Shown: positions 59,840 to 64,000 of the stretch, in pieces | Layout of the letters: each line of letters starts with the position of its first letter | Numbering within the stretch: the stretch's first letter is position 1 | DNA from: Fen-1135 sp963705275 | GTDB lineage: Bacteria > Desulfobacterota > Syntrophia > Syntrophales > UBA2185 | Direction of reading: 5' to 3' | Length of the DNA stretch: 64,000 nucleotides | NCBI GenBank assembly: GCA_963705275.1 | Contig: OY970063.1 | Coordinates: 2,790,001 to 2,854,000, forward strand | Position numbers and translations under genes: made by a program | Notes under the pieces: generated by a model | Database searches by the model: none | What the model saw: only the letters and a program-made list of their open reading frames with translations | What the model was told of the DNA's origin: nothing

Positions 59840-60756
59840 TTGCCTCCTATGAGCAGATACAGCAATGCCATGCGAACAGCCACGCCGTTTGTCACCTGGT
59901 CAAGTATTACGGAATAAGGACCATCGGCAATGTCAGGAGCAATTTCAATCCCCCTGTTGATTGGTCCCGGATGCATAACCAGGACGTCCTCTTTCGCCAG
60001 CTTGATATTCTGTCTGTTGAGACAGAAGTAGTTGGAATATTCCCTGAGCGATGGGAAAATTTTCTGTTGCTGTCTTTCCAACTGAATTCTGAGCATCATG
60101 ATAATATCCACATCTTTAATCGCTTTCTCCAGATTATTATGAACGGTCACACCCATGCGCTCAACATCCCGCGGGATCATCATTGCCGGTCCAGCCACAA
60201 TTACATGGGCACCCATCTTTGTAAGGCCGTAGATGTTGGAACGGGCTACCCGGCTGTGTGCAATGTCACCCACGATCGCCACCTTGAGACCGGAAATCTT
60301 CCCCTTTTTTTCTTTTATGGTCATCATGTCTAATAAGGCCTGGGTTGGGTGTTCGTGGGCTCCGTCACCGGCATTAATTATGGATTGTTTGACCATTCTG
60401 GCCAGCATATGGGGAGCACCTGCGGCACTATGTCTGATAACTATGGCATCCGGATTCATGGCCTCTAAGTTCCGGGCAGTATCGATGAGGGTCTCGCCTT
60501 TTACGACACTGCTTGTCGATGCAGAAATATTGATGGTATCGGCGCTGAGTCTTTTTCCGGCGATTTCAAAGGAGGTTCTGGTCCTCGTGCTGGCTTCGAA
60601 AAAAAGATTTACGACCGTTTTGCCTCTCAGGGTCGGGACCTTCTTTATTTCTCTTGTAGAGACTTCGATAAAGGATTCTGCCGTATCGAGAATTAGATTT
60701 ATCTCGTCAACGGACAGGTCTTTTATGCCGAGGATATCTTTTTTCGTTAACTTCAT
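59836..60756 (-). CDS. pyrB: Aspartate carbamoyltransferase catalytic subunit
   Basis: Second step of pyrimidine synthesis, 306 residues. The carbamoyl phosphate motif F-x-E-x-S-T-R-T-R-T-S-F-E is near residue 52, H-P-T-Q-A-L-L-D-M near 137, and H-P-G-P-I-N-R-G near 263. The stop overlaps the pyrC start (ATGATGA). pyrR lies 60 bases upstream on the same strand. Confidence 0.96.
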   Translation of the reverse strand: MKLTKKDILGIKDLSVDEINLILDTAESFIEVSTREIKKVPTLRGKTVVNLFFEASTRTRTSFEIAGKRLSADTINISASTSSVVKGETLIDTARNLEAMNPDAIVIRHSAAGAPHMLARMVKQSIINAGDGAHEHPTQALLDMMTIKEKKGKISGLKVAIVGDIAHSRVARSNIYGLTKMGAHVIVAGPAMMIPRDVERMGVTVHNNLEKAIKDVDIIMMLRIQLERQQQKIFPSLREYSNYFCLNRQNIKLAKEDVLVMHPGPINRGIEIAPDIADGPYSVILDQVTNGVAVRMALLYLLIGGK

Positions 60757-60816
60757 AGTAAGGGAACCTCAAACAAGTGATTGCCTCTGTTCATTTAAGC
60801 TGGAAGTATTCTTTCT

Positions 60817-61359
60817 TTACGGGTTGTCGTCCTGGATGACAACTTCGTCTACCCCGTTCTTCTCCACGAGCTTCACGACCACCGATTGCCATAACGACGA
60901 CGGCAGATTCTTGCCTACGAAATCCGCCCTGATCGGAAGCTCTCGGTGTCCTCTGTCAATGAGCACTGCAAGCTGCATGAGCCTGGGTCTGCCGAAATCA
61001 ATAAGGGCATCCATGGCGGCCCTTATCGTTCTGCCTGTGAAGAGAACATCATCAACTAAAACGACTTTCTTATTATCCAGGGAAAAGGGTATATCTGTTT
61101 TGCCCAACAGTGGCTTCTTGTTAGACAGACGCAGGTCATCGCGGTAAAGCGTAATGTCCAGAATGCCTATAGGTAGATCAACACCTTCAATCCTGGCCAA
61201 CTTTTTTTTCAGCCTCTCTGCAAGGAAAACACCGCCTGTCCTGATTCCTACGAGACATAATTCTTCAGTGCCTTTGTTTTTTTCCAGAATTTCATAGGCT
61301 ATTCTGGTGAGAGACCTGTCTATGCCATCTGCATCCATGACTATCTTCTTCTGTTCCAT
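60817..61359 (-). CDS. pyrR: Bifunctional pyr operon attenuator / uracil phosphoribosyltransferase
   Basis: An RNA-binding regulator with PRTase fold, 180 residues. The PRPP loop V-L-V-D-D-V-L-F-T-G-R-T-I-R-A is near residue 93. G-I-R-T-G-G-V-F-L-A near residue 41 is a conserved PyrR segment. It binds the leader of its own transcript when UMP is high. The leader upstream contains a matching binding loop and terminator. It heads pyrR-pyrB-pyrC. Confidence 0.94.
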   Translation of the reverse strand: MEQKKIVMDADGIDRSLTRIAYEILEKNKGTEELCLVGIRTGGVFLAERLKKKLARIEGVDLPIGILDITLYRDDLRLSNKKPLLGKTDIPFSLDNKKVVLVDDVLFTGRTIRAAMDALIDFGRPRLMQLAVLIDRGHRELPIRADFVGKNLPSSLWQSVVVKLVEKNGVDEVVIQDDNP

Positions 61360-61388
61360 TGCCGTGTTTCACCTCGGAAAATAACTAC

Positions 61389-61419
61389 AAAAAAGCCTTC
61401 CCATTATGATGAGAAGGCT
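61389..61419 (-). terminator. Attenuator terminator in the pyrR leader
   Basis: On the - strand AGCCTTC (61419-61413) pairs with GAAGGCT (61400-61394), followed by a run of T (61394-61389). It lies 30 bases before the pyrR ATG, in front of the operon, so it must be conditional. Confidence 0.85.
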
Positions 61420-61461
61420 GACGGGGAAGCTAATGACTGTTTTTGGTTCATATCCTTTTTC

Positions 61462-61475
61462 AATCTCTCTGGATT
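61462..61475 (-). promoter_or_regulatory. PyrR-binding RNA loop
   Basis: On the - strand AATCCAGAGAGATT, one base from the PyrR consensus ARUCCNGNGAGGYU, and framed by an AUCC/GGAU stem (61474-61471 with 61455-61452). It sits about 45 bases before the terminator hairpin, as in known pyr attenuators. Confidence 0.75.
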
Positions 61476-61766
61476 AAATTAAAAGGCTGCCTCGGTGTGC
61501 AATATCTCAGTTGCGCTTATTGCCTGCCGGGCAAACGATTATTTCTTATCATATCAATGGAAAGAAAAAAAGCTTTTTTATGCCTCCAATAATGCCCCCA
61601 AAATAGCATACTTGAGGATGGAAATTTCCCATGAGGTCGCTGCGGAGAGCTTCAATGACGGAAACACCATATCGGAAATTGCATGTTATCGCTCCCGTTC
61701 CAATATTCATCACCGGTTCAAACTATGAAATTCACTGAAACAAGCTGTAAAATTCCTTATGCGCCG

Positions 61767-62420
61767 CTAACGGGGCAATTGCGCGAATCTCTTCCACCTG
61801 ATTCTGCTCGGCACACTCGAGATTCTGCTCCACAGAGAGCGGTTATTATCATCATAAGGCGCAATGGACCAGTATATGATAAAGGCCTTCCCCATGACAT
61901 CCTTGAGGTCGACTAACCCCCAGAATCTACTGTCATAACTCTGGTCTCTGTTATCGCCCATTACAAAAATGGAATCTGGGCGAACCGTTGTCGGTCCAAA
62001 GTTGTCGCGAGGCTGTATTGAGCCGGGAATTATAAAATCATCAGTGTAAATGCCATAGGGATCGCTGTACGGCAGGCCGTTTAGGTAAATCTTCTTATTT
62101 CTAATTTCTATGGTATCACCACTCACCCCTATGACTCGCTTGATAAAATCTTTGGATCGGTCTTCAGGGTATATAAATACCACAATATCTCCCCGTTTTG
62201 GCTCGCCGATGGGAATAAGCGTATTTCTGACGAAAGGTATCTTTATGCCGTAGATGAATTTATTTACCAGTATATGATCTCCGATTTCAAATGTCGGCTT
62301 CATGGAACCCGAAGGGATCTTAAAGGCCTGAATGACGAATGTCCTTATAAAAAGCGCTATGAGGATAGCAATGACAATCGCTTCGGCGTATTCTTGTAAT
62401 TTCGATTTGTTTTTGGTCAT
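61767..62420 (-). CDS. lepB: Signal peptidase I
   Basis: Membrane serine peptidase that removes signal peptides. 217 residues from ATG 62420, preceded by GGAAAGG. One N-terminal membrane helix (residues 10-28), then P-S-G-S-M-K-P-T with the catalytic Ser, the Lys in D-F-I-K-R-V-I-G, and the G-D-N-R-D-x-S-x-D-S-R-F-W-G box. Frame extending upstream has no family sequence. Confidence 0.94.
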   Translation of the reverse strand: MTKNKSKLQEYAEAIVIAILIALFIRTFVIQAFKIPSGSMKPTFEIGDHILVNKFIYGIKIPFVRNTLIPIGEPKRGDIVVFIYPEDRSKDFIKRVIGVSGDTIEIRNKKIYLNGLPYSDPYGIYTDDFIIPGSIQPRDNFGPTTVRPDSIFVMGDNRDQSYDSRFWGLVDLKDVMGKAFIIYWSIAPYDDNNRSLWSRISSVPSRIRWKRFAQLPR

Positions 62421-62546
62421 AATCCAACCTTTCCGCAACTTCTTAAAAAGTCTCGCTGTACGCATAGACTCAAGCTCAGAAGCAGCAGTCCCCGTAAGGG
62501 ACATTATCCGATAGAGAACGGGATTCTTAAGAGGAACTCCTATTAT

Positions 62547-63059
62547 TTATGAATATATATTTGACAGAGTGATAACTATCATTACAAGAGCGCAGAATCC
62601 TTTTATGAGAGTTCCAGCGACTCTTCCGAAGATAGCACCGTAGCCCGTCCTCAACGCAGGCCGTAGCTTGGATTGTTGGACTAGCTCAATCGCCAACACG
62701 CCGGCAAATGCTCCGAGAAAAAGTCCTGCAAGAGTACCTAAGCCGAAAAAGAACGGGGTCATCGCAGCGGCGCCAATAAAGCCGCTGATTGCAGATATCC
62801 AGATTGTTCTCCCGGAAATTCCAAATCTTGCCGCCCCTGCCACTCCAAATGAAAAATCGATAGCCTCTGCCAATATAGAGATGACCAGCAGGACCAGGAC
62901 AATCTTAATGCTTACTCTTTCAAAACCTGTGATCACGGCATAAAGGATGACATCAATAAGGATCACGGCTGTTCCGGGAATGCCGAATACAATGGAAAAA
63001 ATTCCCATAAACAGTACGAGGATAAAAACAGTCAATCCTGCAATTTCGAGAGGAGTCAC
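62547..63059 (-). CDS. DUF456 family membrane protein
   Basis: A 170-residue protein with about four to five hydrophobic helices. Landmarks of DUF456 are F-G-I-P-G-T near residue 26, I-L-A-E-A-I-D-F near 61, G-x-x-G-A-x-x-F-G-I-S, and G-L-F-L-G-A-F-A-G. Function unknown. It sits 3 bases after secF and before lepB in a group of membrane and secretion genes. Confidence 0.85.
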   Translation of the reverse strand: MTPLEIAGLTVFILVLFMGIFSIVFGIPGTAVILIDVILYAVITGFERVSIKIVLVLLVISILAEAIDFSFGVAGAARFGISGRTIWISAISGFIGAAAMTPFFFGLGTLAGLFLGAFAGVLAIELVQQSKLRPALRTGYGAIFGRVAGTLIKGFCALVMIVITLSNIYS

Positions 63060-63062
63060 TAC

Positions 63063-63971
63063 CTATCTTTTCTTTTTTAGCGTCGAAGGTCTATATCTCT
63101 CCCATGCAAGAACGACAGGAGCTGCGATAAAGACAGATGAGTATGTGCCGAAGATGACACCTACAAGAAGCGCAAAGGCAAAATCATGAATAACAGCGCC
63201 GCCAAATATATATAGAACGGCGACGACGATGGCCACCGTAAAGGATGTAAGAATGGTCCGGCTCAAAGTCTGATTTATGCTTTCGTTCATGACTGTAGGA
63301 AGATCTTTCCTCGTATTCTTTCTTACGTTTTCTCGGACCCGGTCAAAAACAACAATTGTGTCGTGAATGGAATAACCGATAATGGTCAAGAGGGCCGCAA
63401 CAATGGTGAGAGTAAATTCTATGGCAAAGATGGAAAAAATTCCTACCACAATAGTAACATCATGAATTACGCCTACAATACCGCCGACGGCATGACGGAA
63501 CTCGAACCGGAAAGCTATATATATGAGCATGCCGATCCAGGAGAAAATAACGGCCAGGATCGCTTTTTGTGTTAAATCCTTTCCCACCTTTGGGCCCACC
63601 ACCTCGACCCTTTGTACCTGAAAGGCGTCTTTGCCGTAGGCGGCATTCAATGATTCCTCGATCTTAGCGGAAAGACCCTTGATCTCCGAAGAGGACTTTG
63701 CCGTTCTTATTATGACCTCATCAGTACCAAATGGTTGGATAACGCTGTCATCGATTCCGATCTGGGTCAGAACCTTTCTAATATCATCGGCCGATGCCGC
63801 CTTGTGAAATTTGATCTGGACGAGTGTGCCGCCGGCGAAATCGATGCCGTAGTTTAATCCTCTCCATGCAATAGATATTATGCAGATGATAGTTAGCACT
63901 ACCGAGAAGATAACGGCGTATTTTAGCCTACCGACAAAATTGATATTAATTCCCGGTTTTACAAGTTCCAT
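63063..63971 (-). CDS. secF: Protein-export membrane protein SecF
   Basis: RND-type subunit that, with SecD, aids protein translocation through SecYEG. 302 residues with six predicted membrane helices. After helix 1 is the F-A-G-G-T-L-V-Q-I motif, and the periplasmic domain spans about residues 45-135. The transmembrane signature includes G-Y-S-I-H-D-T-I-V-V-F-D-R-V-R-E-N. secD is expected just beyond the right edge. Confidence 0.95.
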   Translation of the reverse strand: MELVKPGININFVGRLKYAVIFSVVLTIICIISIAWRGLNYGIDFAGGTLVQIKFHKAASADDIRKVLTQIGIDDSVIQPFGTDEVIIRTAKSSSEIKGLSAKIEESLNAAYGKDAFQVQRVEVVGPKVGKDLTQKAILAVIFSWIGMLIYIAFRFEFRHAVGGIVGVIHDVTIVVGIFSIFAIEFTLTIVAALLTIIGYSIHDTIVVFDRVRENVRKNTRKDLPTVMNESINQTLSRTILTSFTVAIVVAVLYIFGGAVIHDFAFALLVGVIFGTYSSVFIAAPVVLAWERYRPSTLKKKR

Positions 63972-64000
63972 TTATATCTCCTATGGGTAAAGAGTTATCT

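Overview
The window reads as a chromosomal segment of a strictly anaerobic, Gram-negative, syntrophic or fermentative bacterium, most likely a Desulfobacterota (former Deltaproteobacteria) of the kind that degrades aromatic or fatty acids (taxonomic inference from gene content, not a search). Supporting signs are two rubrerythrins and a rubredoxin, an outer membrane (BamD, OmpA-type lipoprotein), two complete ETF systems with dedicated acyl-CoA dehydrogenases, several CoA-transferases, an aryl-CoA ligase, sigma-54 control, and two-subunit glycyl-tRNA synthetase.

Layout. 0-8.6 kb (+ strand): 3' end of valS, nadC, birA, coaX, coaE, a Cam-type gamma carbonic anhydrase, a small membrane ORF, a LysE-type exporter, queF and a PAS/AAA+ sigma-54 activator. 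Three TGTCAT...ATGACA intergenic repeats are scattered at 3.7-5.8 kb. 8.9-22.4 kb (- strand): the catabolic block. MFS transporter, etfB, ferredoxin-fused etfA and an acyl-CoA dehydrogenase form one group. A frameshifted family I CoA-transferase and a divergent 4-hydroxybutyryl-CoA-dehydratase-family protein sit behind a strong sigma-54 promoter. fixC-fixX-acyl-CoA dehydrogenase-etfB-etfA (a FixABCX module) form the third group. 22.4-28.1 kb: mobA, rubrerythrin, phenylacetate-CoA-ligase-like protein, an internally duplicated CQLG-motif protein, PduO-type adenosyltransferase, a methylthioadenosine-type phosphorylase, thioredoxin, bamD. 28.1-41.6 kb: kinase/phosphotransferase fusion, a pair of CaiB/BaiF CoA-transferases, rlmN, icd, RecB-like nuclease, aconitase, OmpA lipoprotein, LysM-NlpC/P60 hydrolase, monofunctional transglycosylase.

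41.8-43.3 kb is an AT-rich accessory islet with a DpnI homologue and a truncated BglII/BstYI-family restriction endonuclease. 43.4-46.9 kb holds a stand-alone receiver and a large CheB-CheR-PAS protein. At 47.3-48.0 kb a tRNA-Asn(GUU) gene is split inside its anticodon by a 544-nt group I intron carrying an HNH endonuclease reading frame that starts in the 5' exon; this is the most unusual object in the window. 48.2-64 kb: rubredoxin, rubrerythrin-like protein, membrane protein, mutS, GAF-GspE/PilB ATPase, glyS, glyQ, recO, a pyrC broken by three single-base shifts, pyrB, pyrR with its RNA attenuator, lepB, a DUF456 protein and secF.

How the genes fit together. CoA-transferases and the aryl-CoA ligase would activate acids. 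The two acyl-CoA dehydrogenases would oxidise them and pass electrons either to the ferredoxin-fused ETF or to FixABCX, systems whose relatives couple NADH or acyl-CoA oxidation to ferredoxin and quinone by flavin-based electron bifurcation. Aconitase and isocitrate dehydrogenase supply central carbon flux, and the rubrerythrin/rubredoxin set handles oxygen and peroxide stress. The substrate itself cannot be read from the sequence.
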